64,000 nt of DNA from contig DASXMU010000272.1 of NCBI GenBank assembly GCA_036495485.1, positions 27,610 through 91,609 of the forward strand. The letters run 5' to 3'. A model generated the notes under the pieces. That model worked only from the letters and a program-made list of their open reading frames with translations. It made no database searches and was not told the origin of the DNA. A program made the position numbers and the translations under genes. Source of the stretch: PALSA-505 sp036495485 (GTDB lineage: Bacteria; Actinomycetota; Actinomycetes; Streptosporangiales; Streptosporangiaceae). This document shows positions 44,690 through 53,354 of the stretch, piece after piece (positions within the stretch are counted from its first letter, which is position 1; each line of letters opens with the position of its first letter).

Positions 44690-46191
44690 GACAGAGCCTC
44701 ACCGCACCGCAGCCGCATCCGGGATCCCGGCATCAGGGGCCCGCCAGCCACCGGAAGGCGGCCAGCCGCCGCTGGGAGCTGGCCGCCCCGGGTGCCATCC
44801 TGGCGGTCGCGGCTGCGCTGAGGCTCTGGGATCTCGCCGGAAAGCCCGGCTGGCAGTCCGACGAGCCTGTCTACACCTCGATCGCGAACAACGTCGCGAC
44901 CTTCGGCACGCTGAACGAGCACCTGCAGTACGGCCTGTCGTGGACTCCCTTCCTGTTCCATCCGCCGTTCTACTTCCTGCTGCTGGCCGGATGGTTCAAG
45001 CTGGCCGGCGCGGGCGTGCCGCAGGCGCGGCTGCTCGGCGTGCTGATGGCCCTGATCATGCTGGCCCTGCTCTTCCGGCTGTTGTGGAAGCTGCATGGGC
45101 AGCGGACCGCCCTGATAGCGCTGGCATTCGTGGCCTTTGACGGGTGGCTGCTGTTCATCCAGCGGGTCTCCTACATCGAGAACACGCTTTTCGTGCTCGT
45201 GGTGGGTGCCTTGCTGCTGTACCAGCGCGCCCTGGAGCGGCCCACCAGGCTGCGGTTCCTCGTCGCCGGAGCGGCGGTCGGCTGTGCCATCGTGTTCAAG
45301 CAGACCGGCACCTACCTGCTGCCCACGGTCCTGCTCCACTGGCTGATCATCAGGCGCGAGCACCGCAACCACCTGCTCCTGACCGGTGCCGCTCTGCTCG
45401 TCGTGGCACTGTACTTCGGCATCATGACGCCGCTGTTCGATGTCGGACCGCACCTCTGGTTCCTGGACGACACACTGCTGCAGCTGGAACGGGTCGTGGA
45501 CCTGCGCCACAGCGGTGGCACGCTCACCTCGCCGTTGTCGTTCGTCTACCTGCTGGCTCACCAGTACGCGGTGTTCCTGCCCAGCTTCCTGGCCGCGCTG
45601 GCCGGGTTCGCGCTGGTCGTGAGGAGGGTCGTCCAGTGCGTCAGGACCCGGAGCGTGGCACCGCTCCGGCGCAATGCGCTGCTGTTCAGCTGGACCGCGG
45701 CCGCCATCGTGGTGTTCGGGGCAAGCGAGCTGCGGTACCAGCAGTATTTCGCGCTGCTGCTGGTACCGCTGTACTGCTTTCTGTGGACCGAGCTGCCTGC
45801 TATCGTGGCCAGCCGGCCCCAGCTGTCCAGGGCCGCGGCGGCCGCCGCGGTGGTCGTGGTGCTGGCCGGCCTCGGCTCGTTCTACCTGCGTGTCGCCAGC
45901 CGCGACGACAATGTGCTGGCCCAGGTCAGGCAGTATGCGATGACCAATATTCCAAGCAGCGACGTCGTCGTCGCCCCGGAACAGATCGGCGATGAGCTGA
46001 ACCAGCGCTGGTGTTCGGTTTACCGTGCGCCGGTCTGCCGGTATGCGGCTACGTACGTCATTACCTACGTCACCTTTCTCCAGGGCAACCCAACCGGCGA
46101 TCCGGTCCTTTATGCACTCCTCAGGAACTCGGTGAAGCTGGTGACTTTCCGTGGGTTCAAGGAAACAGTGACGGTCTGGAGAGTGCGATGA
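44686..46191 (+). CDS. ArnT/PMT-like membrane glycosyltransferase (GT39 type)
   Basis: The start at 44686 (ATGA overlap with the GT2 stop) is preferred over ATG 44674, which is too close to its GGAGG. The 501-residue protein has about ten membrane helices. Its first outer loop has WQSDEPVYTSIANN, with the acidic DE pair that binds the metal and polyprenyl-phosphate sugar in PMT/ArnT enzymes. IQRVSYIENTLF fits the next conserved loop. It would transfer a lipid-linked sugar to a protein or envelope glycan outside the cell. The last codons overlap the next gene (ATGA at 46188). Confidence 0.88.
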   Translation: MRQSLTAPQPHPGSRHQGPASHRKAASRRWELAAPGAILAVAAALRLWDLAGKPGWQSDEPVYTSIANNVATFGTLNEHLQYGLSWTPFLFHPPFYFLLLAGWFKLAGAGVPQARLLGVLMALIMLALLFRLLWKLHGQRTALIALAFVAFDGWLLFIQRVSYIENTLFVLVVGALLLYQRALERPTRLRFLVAGAAVGCAIVFKQTGTYLLPTVLLHWLIIRREHRNHLLLTGAALLVVALYFGIMTPLFDVGPHLWFLDDTLLQLERVVDLRHSGGTLTSPLSFVYLLAHQYAVFLPSFLAALAGFALVVRRVVQCVRTRSVAPLRRNALLFSWTAAAIVVFGASELRYQQYFALLLVPLYCFLWTELPAIVASRPQLSRAAAAAAVVVVLAGLGSFYLRVASRDDNVLAQVRQYAMTNIPSSDVVVAPEQIGDELNQRWCSVYRAPVCRYAATYVITYVTFLQGNPTGDPVLYALLRNSVKLVTFRGFKETVTVWRVR

Positions 46192-47300
46192 AGCGCTACC
46201 GATGGCAAGCCGGCGTTGCCGTGCTGCTGGCAGGCCTGACTTCCGCGTGCTCGGTGCACCCGCTCATACCGGGCAGCGTCAGCGGCGCGCACTCCCACCC
46301 GGCGGATCCCGGGCACGCACCGTCGCAGCCCCCGATCCTCGGCGCCGACCTGTACTCCAGGGGCAACTACCCGGCCTCGTACGTACGCCGGAATGGCCAG
46401 CGGGCGCTCAGCTACATCAAGAACACCCTCGGCGCGTCCAGCGTGGGGATCGCCTGGAACTTCTTCGAGCCGGACATCCACTCCAACGCGGTGGTGTCCG
46501 AGGGAGGCACGCTGACGCCGGCGAACGTGCAGATGCTGACGCAGATGGCTTACAAGGAGCACCTCACTGTCGAGTACCGCCCGCTCATCGAGGTGGCGGC
46601 GGCGCACCTGGGTACGCGGGGAATCATCAACCCGCAGAACTGGGAAGGCTTCCTCGCGCCGCAGAACCAGGCGCAGTGGTTCGCCAGCTACTACCGGGCC
46701 GAGCTGCCGTACCTGCAGATCGCCCAGAGCCTGCACGTCAGGGAGTTCATCACCGGCTCCGAGCTCGAGTTTCTCAACTCGAGCAGCCAGTGGCCGTCCT
46801 TCCTGCGGTCGGTCGGCACGGTCTACCACGGGATTGTTTCCTACGCTTCCGAGCAGCGGAACTACTTCCCGGCCTATGGCGGGCAGCGCCTGCTGAAGCT
46901 CAGCGACTACGGCGTGGATGCCTACCCGGAGATATTTCTCCCGCCCACCGCCTCGGTGAGCCAGCTGGTCGCCGGATGGGACCGGCTGTTCCGCGGGATC
47001 TCCGCGCCGGTCCTTTACCGGACCGCGCTCGATGAGGTCGGCATCCGGGCGACCGATGGCGCCTATTACCACCCGTCGCTGTGGGGGGTCGGCGGTAAGT
47101 TCGACGAGACCGTGCAGGCCCGGTGGTTCACCGCCGCCTGTGATGTGGCGGAGCAGTATCACCTGCGGGCAATTTACTTCTGGGATGTCAACCTGGCCAA
47201 CGATCCCACCCACCCGCCATTTCCGTCGCCGCCCACATTTGAAGGAAAACCCGCGGCGAACTCCATCCGGGGCTGTCTGGGGACCTTCCATGAGCAGTGA
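46188..47300 (+). CDS. Secreted lipoprotein-like TIM-barrel-type protein
   Basis: ATG 46188 overlaps the stop of the GT39 gene. The 370-residue product has a signal peptide ending LLAGLTSACSV, a plausible lipid-attachment Cys. The body looks like a glycoside-hydrolase-type barrel: GIAWNFFEPD, LTVEYRPLIEVAAAHLG, REFITGSELEFLNS (possible catalytic Glu), LKLSDYGVDAYPEIF and LYRTALDEVG (second Glu candidate). I cannot name a GH family. Coupling to two glycosyltransferases and GtrA suggests that it acts on or binds the glycan they make. Confidence 0.65.
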   Translation: MKRYRWQAGVAVLLAGLTSACSVHPLIPGSVSGAHSHPADPGHAPSQPPILGADLYSRGNYPASYVRRNGQRALSYIKNTLGASSVGIAWNFFEPDIHSNAVVSEGGTLTPANVQMLTQMAYKEHLTVEYRPLIEVAAAHLGTRGIINPQNWEGFLAPQNQAQWFASYYRAELPYLQIAQSLHVREFITGSELEFLNSSSQWPSFLRSVGTVYHGIVSYASEQRNYFPAYGGQRLLKLSDYGVDAYPEIFLPPTASVSQLVAGWDRLFRGISAPVLYRTALDEVGIRATDGAYYHPSLWGVGGKFDETVQARWFTAACDVAEQYHLRAIYFWDVNLANDPTHPPFPSPPTFEGKPAANSIRGCLGTFHEQ

Positions 47301-47316
47301 TATCCATGGGCCCGGC

Positions 47317-48222
47317 TCACCCAGCGGTGTTCCCGGCGGCCGCCTCCAGGAAGGCGACCGCCACCTGGGGCTGGGGGAGGCCGCAGCGGGAGCACTCGGC
47401 GTCGCTCTGCGGGATGTTGAGCCAGAAGCCGGCGCCCCCGCCGTGCACGCTGGCGCGGTACACGGCGAGCAGGTCGGCGGGGCTGACGTGATGCCCGTTC
47501 GGACTGGTGCTCAGGCCGGCCAGCACCGGCACCCGGTGGGCCGCCCGCGCCGCCCCGATGGCTTGCGGCGCCAGGCTGTTCGCATAGCTGGTGCCCTCGC
47601 TGTGCTGCGACTGGACCACGAACACATCGGCCAGAGCTGCTCCCGGCCCGGCTATCGAGCTGTCGAACAGCGAGTACAGGGCCGGTCCTCCCGTGCCGGG
47701 ATGCTGGACGCCGACCAGGTCGATCGCGGGTGCGAAGACGAGGCACTTGCCGTGCGCGTGGGCGACCGAAACGGCCGACCTCAGCGCACCGATCGGGTTG
47801 CGCTGCTCGCTGCCGGGGGTCAGCGGCCAGCGCTCCAGGTCGAGCAGCAGGTACCTGACGGACCGGGCGACCCGGCCGCCACGCAGGGCGCTGGCCATCG
47901 TGGCCTCGCTGGTGAAGTAGAGCGTGGGGCTGGCGCGGCGGACGAGCGAGTCGGGCCTGCCGTGCGACACCAGCACCAGCGTGCCGGGGCGGTCGAAGTT
48001 CTGAAAGAGCCTGGCGGGCAGGCCAGCCTGCTGCAACTGCACCAGAGCGCCGGCCGAGATGATCCAGGACTGGCGCAGCAGGGGAGAAGACCCGCCGGGC
48101 CGCAGCGGCGCCGCGCAGGAGGGCCTGGTGTCGGGCAGCTGGCCCGGGCCACCGCAGGCCGACGCCGTCCAGCCCACCGTCAAGGCAACGGCCAGGCCCG
48201 CGCAGGCCGCCCGCCTTCGCAT
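47317..48222 (-). CDS. Secreted lipoprotein, unknown function
   Basis: ATG 48222 gives 301 residues with a signal peptide (MRRRAACAGLAVALTVGW) and a lipobox-like TASACGG. The rest is a compact alpha/beta domain with SVRYLLLDLERWPLTP, KCLVFAPAIDLVG, ADVFVVQSQHSEG and GAGFWLNIPQ. This alternates strands and helices like a barrel and resembles putative glycoside hydrolases of unknown family. It is convergent with the previous gene, 16 bases between stops, and so belongs to a different transcript. It is divergent from the RiPP cluster. The possible catalytic residues are guesswork. Confidence 0.6.
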   Translation of the reverse strand: MRRRAACAGLAVALTVGWTASACGGPGQLPDTRPSCAAPLRPGGSSPLLRQSWIISAGALVQLQQAGLPARLFQNFDRPGTLVLVSHGRPDSLVRRASPTLYFTSEATMASALRGGRVARSVRYLLLDLERWPLTPGSEQRNPIGALRSAVSVAHAHGKCLVFAPAIDLVGVQHPGTGGPALYSLFDSSIAGPGAALADVFVVQSQHSEGTSYANSLAPQAIGAARAAHRVPVLAGLSTSPNGHHVSPADLLAVYRASVHGGGAGFWLNIPQSDAECSRCGLPQPQVAVAFLEAAAGNTAG

Positions 48223-48397
48223 CCCGTCCGGCCTTTCGCGCACCCAGCTAGCCTAAGGCGCCGCCGCCCGACCACGGATTTCCCGGCCACAGATGCCAGC
48301 GACTGCCGCAACCAAAGTGGGGTCCATTGAAGAACCCGAACTTGAAATCAAGCACAGTGTCTCGTCCTTATCTGTCTCACCAGGAGGTAACCCCCCA

Positions 48398-49120
48398 ATG
48401 ACCGCGGACGTCCAGGCAACTGCCCTGTCCGAAATCTCCCAATTCTGCCGTGAACTCGACGCCGACCCGGAACTGGCCGCCCGTTTCACCGCCGATCCGG
48501 CGGCGGTGCTGCTCGAAAAGAAAATCGATATCGCCATTCCGATCGGAGCAGAGCCTAGCTCGCTGGGGGCTTTGATGGCCGGTCTCGACCCTGAGGTGCG
48601 GGTGGCGACCATCCGCTCTATCAGTTCGTTCATGCCCCGTTCGGATGGCACGGAGCCGGACTTTCCCGCGGTTCTGGTGTTCGTCTTCGCCGTTGCCAAC
48701 GCGAACGTCGGAGCCAATGCGAACGCCGGTGCGAACGCGAACGCCGGTGCCAACGCGAACGCCGGTGCGAACGCGAACGCGAATGCCAACACCAACACCA
48801 ACACCAACGGGACGAGCGGCCGGGCCTATTTCACCGAGGGCACGCCGGAGGCATCGTCCCGCCGCCTCGCGATATTCAGCGGATATGCCGAGTGCGCGGT
48901 TGCCGTGCGCCTGTCCGCGCTTCGCCTCACGCAAGCGCGCCAGCTTGCACTGCTCAAGCGGGCGGCCAATGACGGCGAAGAGATCACGGCCAGCCACGAG
49001 GACGGCGCGACCCGGCGCCTGACGCGCTACATGTTCCAGGGCGACACGCTGGAAATCGAGTCACGCAACAGCCCGGACGGCCTCGAGATCCTGGACGCCA
49101 GGATCCTCGCGGACCTCTAG
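48398..49120 (+). CDS. RiPP precursor-like protein with alternating-Asn core (polytheonamide-like pattern)
   Basis: ATG 48398 follows AGGAGG by eight bases; 240 residues. Residues 1-~90 form a helical leader with a Nif11/NHLP-like segment (DPELAARFTADPAAVLLEKK). A hydrophobic strand (AVLVFVFAVA, 91-100) leads into residues 101-137, in which every second residue is Asn and the hexad NANAGA recurs. The tract ends in TNTNTNG and TSG. The polytheonamide core has the same plan: hydrophobic valine-rich strand, then alternating Asn. Unlike proteusins, a further ~100 residues follow (EASSRRLAIFSGYAECA and on), which would be a follower. The next genes encode a cobalamin radical SAM enzyme, a second radical SAM enzyme and a methyltransferase, the enzyme set for such peptides. 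The call is inference from pattern and context. Confidence 0.72.
   Translation: MTADVQATALSEISQFCRELDADPELAARFTADPAAVLLEKKIDIAIPIGAEPSSLGALMAGLDPEVRVATIRSISSFMPRSDGTEPDFPAVLVFVFAVANANVGANANAGANANAGANANAGANANANANTNTNTNGTSGRAYFTEGTPEASSRRLAIFSGYAECAVAVRLSALRLTQARQLALLKRAANDGEEITASHEDGATRRLTRYMFQGDTLEIESRNSPDGLEILDARILADL
48698..48808 (+). repeat. Asn-rich hexapeptide repeat tract (18-bp units) in the precursor
   Basis: Bases 48698-48808 encode residues 101-137. The DNA unit is 18 bases (AACGCCGGTGCGAACGCG and near variants), in about four copies, and then shorter GCGAAC and ACCAAC units. Asn stands at 15 positions, all alternate, so each Asn also has another six residues away (the NX5N spacing known from polytheonamide-type peptides). 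Confidence 0.9.
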
Positions 49121-49164
49121 CCCATTCCCCCGCCACCGGAGAATCCGAGAGCATAAGCGATGCC

Positions 49165-50985
49165 ATGGACAGACTGTCTATTCTCCTGATCGCACCACCG
49201 CTGAGCGAGCCGCAGATGGCCAACCTCGCGATCGAGTTGCTGGCCGGCCAGGCCAGGGATCTCGGCCACGAGGCGGAGGTCCTGCACGGGGCGCTTTTCC
49301 AGCCACCGTCCTTTCACGATGCCATGATCCATGGCATCGGTTCGCCCGGCTGTTTCAGCCCGGGCTATTTCGGCCTCGACCCGGTCGATCACGCCGAGCA
49401 GCTGACGGAATCGATCCGGGTCGATTTCGAGGTGCGCGACCGGATATTCTCGGATCGCTGGGGCGATCTCGTTGACAAGTTCCTTTTCTCGATCGGTGAG
49501 GCCGAGCGGTGCGTCCGGGACATCCTGGCCGCCATACCGCAGCGGCGGTTCGATGTCATCGGCTTCTCGATTGGCTTCGACTCGCAGAAGATGCCGGCCG
49601 CGGCGGTCGCCAGAGCCCTGCGCGCCCGTGGCGAAGACGCGGTCTTCGTCGCGGGCGGTACCGGGACCGACGGGCCGATGGGCGCTGCCCTCCTCGAGCA
49701 GTTTCCCGAGTTCGACCTGGTCCTGCGGGGCGAAGCCGACGACTCGTGGCCGGTGCTCCTCACCCGCCTGGCGCAGCGCGGCGAACCGCACGACGTGCCC
49801 GGCTGCGTCTTCCGCCGGGGGACCTCGATGATCGAGGTCCCCGAAGCGCCGGTGAGCGACACGTTCCTGCGCCACCCGCTCGTGGACTACTCCGCCTTCA
49901 TCGCCCAGAAGGGGCGTTCCTCCTACCGGGACCGCAAGCTCGCGGTGCTGCTCGAAACATCGCGCGGCTGCTGGTGGGGACGCAAGCACCACTGCACGTT
50001 CTGCGGGATCAAGAACGTCGATGACCGGTACCGGATCCGCGCACCGGAGGACACGGTCGCATCCCTGGTCAAGCTCTATGACACCTACAAACCAGACCTG
50101 CTGTACTGCACGGACTCGATAGCTCCGCTGAGCTACATCACCGAGGTCTGGCCAGCGCTGGCCGCCGCGCGCAGCGAAGGCAGAGACTGGACAATTTTCT
50201 ATGAAACAAAATCAAATCTGCGCCGTAACAGTATCGAGGCGATGGCGGCTGCCGGTGTGACCAGCGTGCAGCCCGGCATCGAGTCATTCAGCACCTCGTC
50301 GCTCAGCCTCATGGACAAAGGCGCGGCCGGCCTTCAGCAAATCGCATTTCTCAAATGGGCGCGTACCTACAAGATAGCCGTCACCTACGGGATCATAACC
50401 GGGATGCCCGGTGAGACCGCCAGCGATCTGCGTGGCATAGCGCGGAAATGCGAAAAGATCATGCACCTGACGCCGCCGGCCGACGTTTCGCGGCTGGTGC
50501 TGCACCGGTTCAGCCCGCACTTCGCGAACCCTGCCGGTTACGGCCTTGACGATGTCCGCCCCTTCGCCGTCCAGCGAGTCATCTACCGCTGCCCGGACGA
50601 GCGGCTCACCCGGCTCTGCTACCAGCTGAACTTCACGGTGCGGGACCAGGGAGACGAGTTCGAGACGGCCAGGGACGAGCTCGTCGCCGTGGCGCAGCGC
50701 TGGCAGAAAAAGTACAGCGACGGCGACCGGCTATCCATCGTGACTGGCGAGCGGCGGCCCGTCGTCATCCGCTACACCAGGGGAGCCGGGCTGGACGTCG
50801 AGACCATCACCGATCCGGTCGAGTCGGCCGTTCTCGCAGGCTGCAGCGAGGTGAGCTCGATCGCGAAGCTCGCGCACCTCTCGGAGACACCGGCCGAGGA
50901 TATCGGTTCGGCGGCTGCGCGCCTGGAGGGCCGTGGACTGCTGCTGACCGAACGCGGCTCCGCGCTCACCCTGGCCGTGCCATGA
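49165..50985 (+). CDS. Cobalamin-binding radical SAM RiPP maturation protein (probable C-methyltransferase)
   Basis: The 606-residue enzyme has an N-terminal B12-binding-like Rossmann domain (DRLSILLIAPP, FDVIGFSIGFDSQ, VFVAGGTGTDGP). The radical SAM core has Cys269-x7-Cys277-x2-Cys280 in GCWWGRKHHCTFCG, the signature of the RiPP-maturation radical SAM family. A C-terminal winged-helix-like tail follows from about residue 540. Family members methylate unactivated carbons of precursor peptides. It lies 44 bases after the Asn-rich precursor, and its stop overlaps the next radical SAM start (ATGA). Substrate assignment to the precursor is inferred from adjacency. Confidence 0.9.
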   Translation: MDRLSILLIAPPLSEPQMANLAIELLAGQARDLGHEAEVLHGALFQPPSFHDAMIHGIGSPGCFSPGYFGLDPVDHAEQLTESIRVDFEVRDRIFSDRWGDLVDKFLFSIGEAERCVRDILAAIPQRRFDVIGFSIGFDSQKMPAAAVARALRARGEDAVFVAGGTGTDGPMGAALLEQFPEFDLVLRGEADDSWPVLLTRLAQRGEPHDVPGCVFRRGTSMIEVPEAPVSDTFLRHPLVDYSAFIAQKGRSSYRDRKLAVLLETSRGCWWGRKHHCTFCGIKNVDDRYRIRAPEDTVASLVKLYDTYKPDLLYCTDSIAPLSYITEVWPALAAARSEGRDWTIFYETKSNLRRNSIEAMAAAGVTSVQPGIESFSTSSLSLMDKGAAGLQQIAFLKWARTYKIAVTYGIITGMPGETASDLRGIARKCEKIMHLTPPADVSRLVLHRFSPHFANPAGYGLDDVRPFAVQRVIYRCPDERLTRLCYQLNFTVRDQGDEFETARDELVAVAQRWQKKYSDGDRLSIVTGERRPVVIRYTRGAGLDVETITDPVESAVLAGCSEVSSIAKLAHLSETPAEDIGSAAARLEGRGLLLTERGSALTLAVP

Positions 50986-52202
50986 CAGGAAGAGACGACA
51001 TGGGCAATACTTCTTTGGCCGGAAACATACCCGACGGCAATACTTTTTTGGCCGGAAACATACCCGACGGCTACCCGGGGCACTGCGAGGTGGTGCCGTC
51101 GGAGCTGACCATCCTGACCACCAGCGAATGCGACGCCAAGTGTGCGCACTGCCTCATGCGCTCCAGCCCGGAGCGGGATGACACGCTGACGCTGGAGCAG
51201 ATCATCGAGTCGGTCGAGACCGCTCATGCGGCCAACCCTCTGCTGACGGTGGTGTTCGCGGGCGGCGAGCCGACGCTGCTCGGGGACAGCCTGCTCGACG
51301 CCATCGCCCACGTCGCCAGCCTCGGGATTCGTACGCGCCTGGTGACGAACGCGACCTGGGCACCGACGCTGGAGCAGGCGCGCGAATACGTGACCGTGTT
51401 CCGGGAGGCCGGGCTCGACGAGATCAACTTCAGCGCCGACGACTTCCACCTCCCGTTCATCCCGCTGGGCAACGTGATCAATGCCTGGCGGGCATGCAAG
51501 GGCGCTGGCTTCGAATCCGTGGTCATCGCCCTGGCCAGCGGGCCCCGGAGCAAGATCACCCCGGCCATCATGATGGCCGCCCTCGGCGAAGAAGTTGCAC
51601 TCACCTACGACGCCGACGGCAACATGAACCCGTTCCCGCCACCCGCGGCCGACGGCACCAACTACCTGATTGCCAATAACTACATCTACCGGATCGGCCG
51701 CGGCCGTGGGCTCAGGCCGACCTACGCTCTTTTCCCCGATGACACCAGGAAACTGAACCAGCCATGCCCGTGGGCCGTGCGGACGGCCGCGCTGTCAGCC
51801 AAGAATCACCTGGTCGCCTGCTGCGGTATCGAAGCCGAGGGCAACGAGGTGCTGGATTTCGGCCGCCGGGCAGACCACGACATGACCAGCCTGGTGGCGA
51901 AGGCCAACGACGATCCGCTGGTCCTGGCCATCGCCACGCTCGGCCCGAGTCACCTGATGAAGCGCGCGCAGCAGTTCGACCCGTCGCTCGAGTTCCGCCC
52001 GGCCTACACCGCGATCTGCGAGATCTGTGAAGACGTGACCACCAGCCAGCAGGCGGTCAAGGCGCTTCGCGCCAACGTGGATGTCATCAAGGGCGACATA
52101 GCGGCAGCCAAGATCGTCCGGCTGTTTACCGACGCAACGGCCGGGCAGGCCGGGCAGGCCGGGCAGGCCGGGCAGACCAAGGAGGAGGCTGTGGCCCAAT
52201 GA
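50982..52202 (+). CDS. Second radical SAM enzyme with extra Cys clusters (peptide modifier)
   Basis: Cys50-x3-Cys54-x2-Cys57 (ECDAKCAHC) binds the SAM cluster. The core has VVFAGGEPTLLG and LGIRTRLVTNATW. C-terminal cysteines (QPCPW, ACCGIE, ICEICED) could hold auxiliary clusters as in SPASM-like enzymes. In polytheonamide-type pathways the matching enzyme is an epimerase, and this one could play that part, but the sequence alone does not decide the reaction. The start may be ATG 50982 (ATGA overlap) or ATG 51000 (AGGAAGAG upstream). Residues 8-30 are an 11-residue sequence in tandem duplicate. The C-terminus has a GQA repeat. The methyltransferase gene starts inside its last codon. Confidence 0.87.
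   Translation: MTGRDDMGNTSLAGNIPDGNTFLAGNIPDGYPGHCEVVPSELTILTTSECDAKCAHCLMRSSPERDDTLTLEQIIESVETAHAANPLLTVVFAGGEPTLLGDSLLDAIAHVASLGIRTRLVTNATWAPTLEQAREYVTVFREAGLDEINFSADDFHLPFIPLGNVINAWRACKGAGFESVVIALASGPRSKITPAIMMAALGEEVALTYDADGNMNPFPPPAADGTNYLIANNYIYRIGRGRGLRPTYALFPDDTRKLNQPCPWAVRTAALSAKNHLVACCGIEAEGNEVLDFGRRADHDMTSLVAKANDDPLVLAIATLGPSHLMKRAQQFDPSLEFRPAYTAICEICEDVTTSQQAVKALRANVDVIKGDIAAAKIVRLFTDATAGQAGQAGQAGQTKEEAVAQ
51003..51068 (+). repeat. 33-bp tandem duplication at the start of the radical SAM gene
   Basis: Units 51003-51035 and 51036-51068 differ at a single base and encode GNTSLAGNIPD and GNTFLAGNIPD. The copy identity shows a recent event. It lies ahead of the catalytic domain, so the enzyme core is unaffected. 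A nine-base GQA unit repeats about four times at 52140-52175 at the other end of the same gene. Confidence 0.93.
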
Positions 52203-53293
52203 GGGCGGCGCCAATTTCAGCTGTGGATTCCGAGCTTGCCGGGATACCCGATGTGCTGACCGCGACGGGATACGCGGATTTCATCTCCAGCATTTCTCCG
52301 CATGGTGTCCGCCATCTGGCCTGGCGGCGATGTGGTGAGCTGGTCGATGGGGAGCTGCGCCAGACGGTGGGGCTGTTCCTGCTCGGTGAGCGCATTCCGG
52401 TGGCTGGGCTGCCCGAGCCGGTCAACGGCGTCCTGCCGGTCCTGGCCCGGTGTGGCGTCGCCGACGTCACCGACGGGCACGCCAGGCTGTCCGGTCTCGT
52501 GCTGATCTTCACCCGCGGGGTCTGGCTGTTCGTCCAGCCGCCGCAGATATCGCCCACCCTGTATCTGGGCGACGACTCCTTCGCCCTCGCCGACCGCCTC
52601 GCCCTTCGCCCCGGCAGCTGCCTGGACCTGTGCGCAGGCCCCGGCATTCAGACGCTGGTCTCCGCGCGGCGTGGCCACCAGGTCACCTCGGTCGAGATCA
52701 ACCCGGTGGCGGCGGCCCTGTGCCGGCTGAACGCCGGGCTGAACGGGCTGACCGGCCGGGTCTCGGTTCGGTGCGCGGACCTCTACGCTGGCGTCGCCGA
52801 CGAGCGGTTCGGCAACATCCTCGCGAACCCCCCGCTGCTGCCGATACCCGACGTGGTGCCGTACCCCTTCGTCGGTGACGGCGGGCCGGACGGCCTGCAC
52901 GTGGTCCGCCGGATCCTCGCCGGGCTGCCCGATCACCTGACCGCCGGCGGGCAGCTGCAGCTCATCGGCATGGGGCTCAGCGACGGCATGCTGCCGGCGA
53001 TGCTGGACGAGCTGTCGGACTTCGCCGAGCTGACCGCCATGGACGTGACGCTCAGCGTGACCGCGCATCTCCCCGCCACCGCGGACGGGGCCTGGGTGAG
53101 CGGCGTCGCCGGCACGGTGGCCGGCCATGCCGGGACTCCGTACGAGGACGCGATCGAGACCGTGGCGAAGGGATATGCGGACCTCGGCGCCACGCACGTG
53201 TGCATGTACGCCCTTCGCATCCGGCAGGGCGGCGGCTCGTTCCAGTACATCGACCTTTCGTCAGAGGCCGGAATAGCAACGTGGTTCGTATGA
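52199..53293 (+). CDS. Class I SAM-dependent methyltransferase (NPPL motif)
   Basis: The 364-residue protein has an all-alpha/beta N-terminal ~120 residues, then a Rossmann methyltransferase: CLDLCAGPGIQTL (motif I), VTSVEINPVAAALC (motif II acidic residue) and GNILANPPLLPIPD (motif IV). NPP-type motif IV is characteristic of enzymes that methylate amide or amino nitrogens, including glutamine N-methyltransferases. That chemistry would suit the Asn side chains of the upstream precursor, as PoyE does in polytheonamide. The start overlaps the preceding stop by ATGA. The peptide substrate is inferred from motif and context. Confidence 0.85.
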   Translation: MRAAPISAVDSELAGIPDVLTATGYADFISSISPHGVRHLAWRRCGELVDGELRQTVGLFLLGERIPVAGLPEPVNGVLPVLARCGVADVTDGHARLSGLVLIFTRGVWLFVQPPQISPTLYLGDDSFALADRLALRPGSCLDLCAGPGIQTLVSARRGHQVTSVEINPVAAALCRLNAGLNGLTGRVSVRCADLYAGVADERFGNILANPPLLPIPDVVPYPFVGDGGPDGLHVVRRILAGLPDHLTAGGQLQLIGMGLSDGMLPAMLDELSDFAELTAMDVTLSVTAHLPATADGAWVSGVAGTVAGHAGTPYEDAIETVAKGYADLGATHVCMYALRIRQGGGSFQYIDLSSEAGIATWFV

Positions 53294-53354
53294 CCGGCAG
53301 CCGCGGGCACGTCCGCCGTGGCGCCTGGACCGTCGCCACGGAGGGAGGTCAGGC

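Noticed and set aside
48698..48808. CRISPR array
   Set aside because: The 18-bp units are in frame inside a protein gene with no spacers; they encode the Asn tract.
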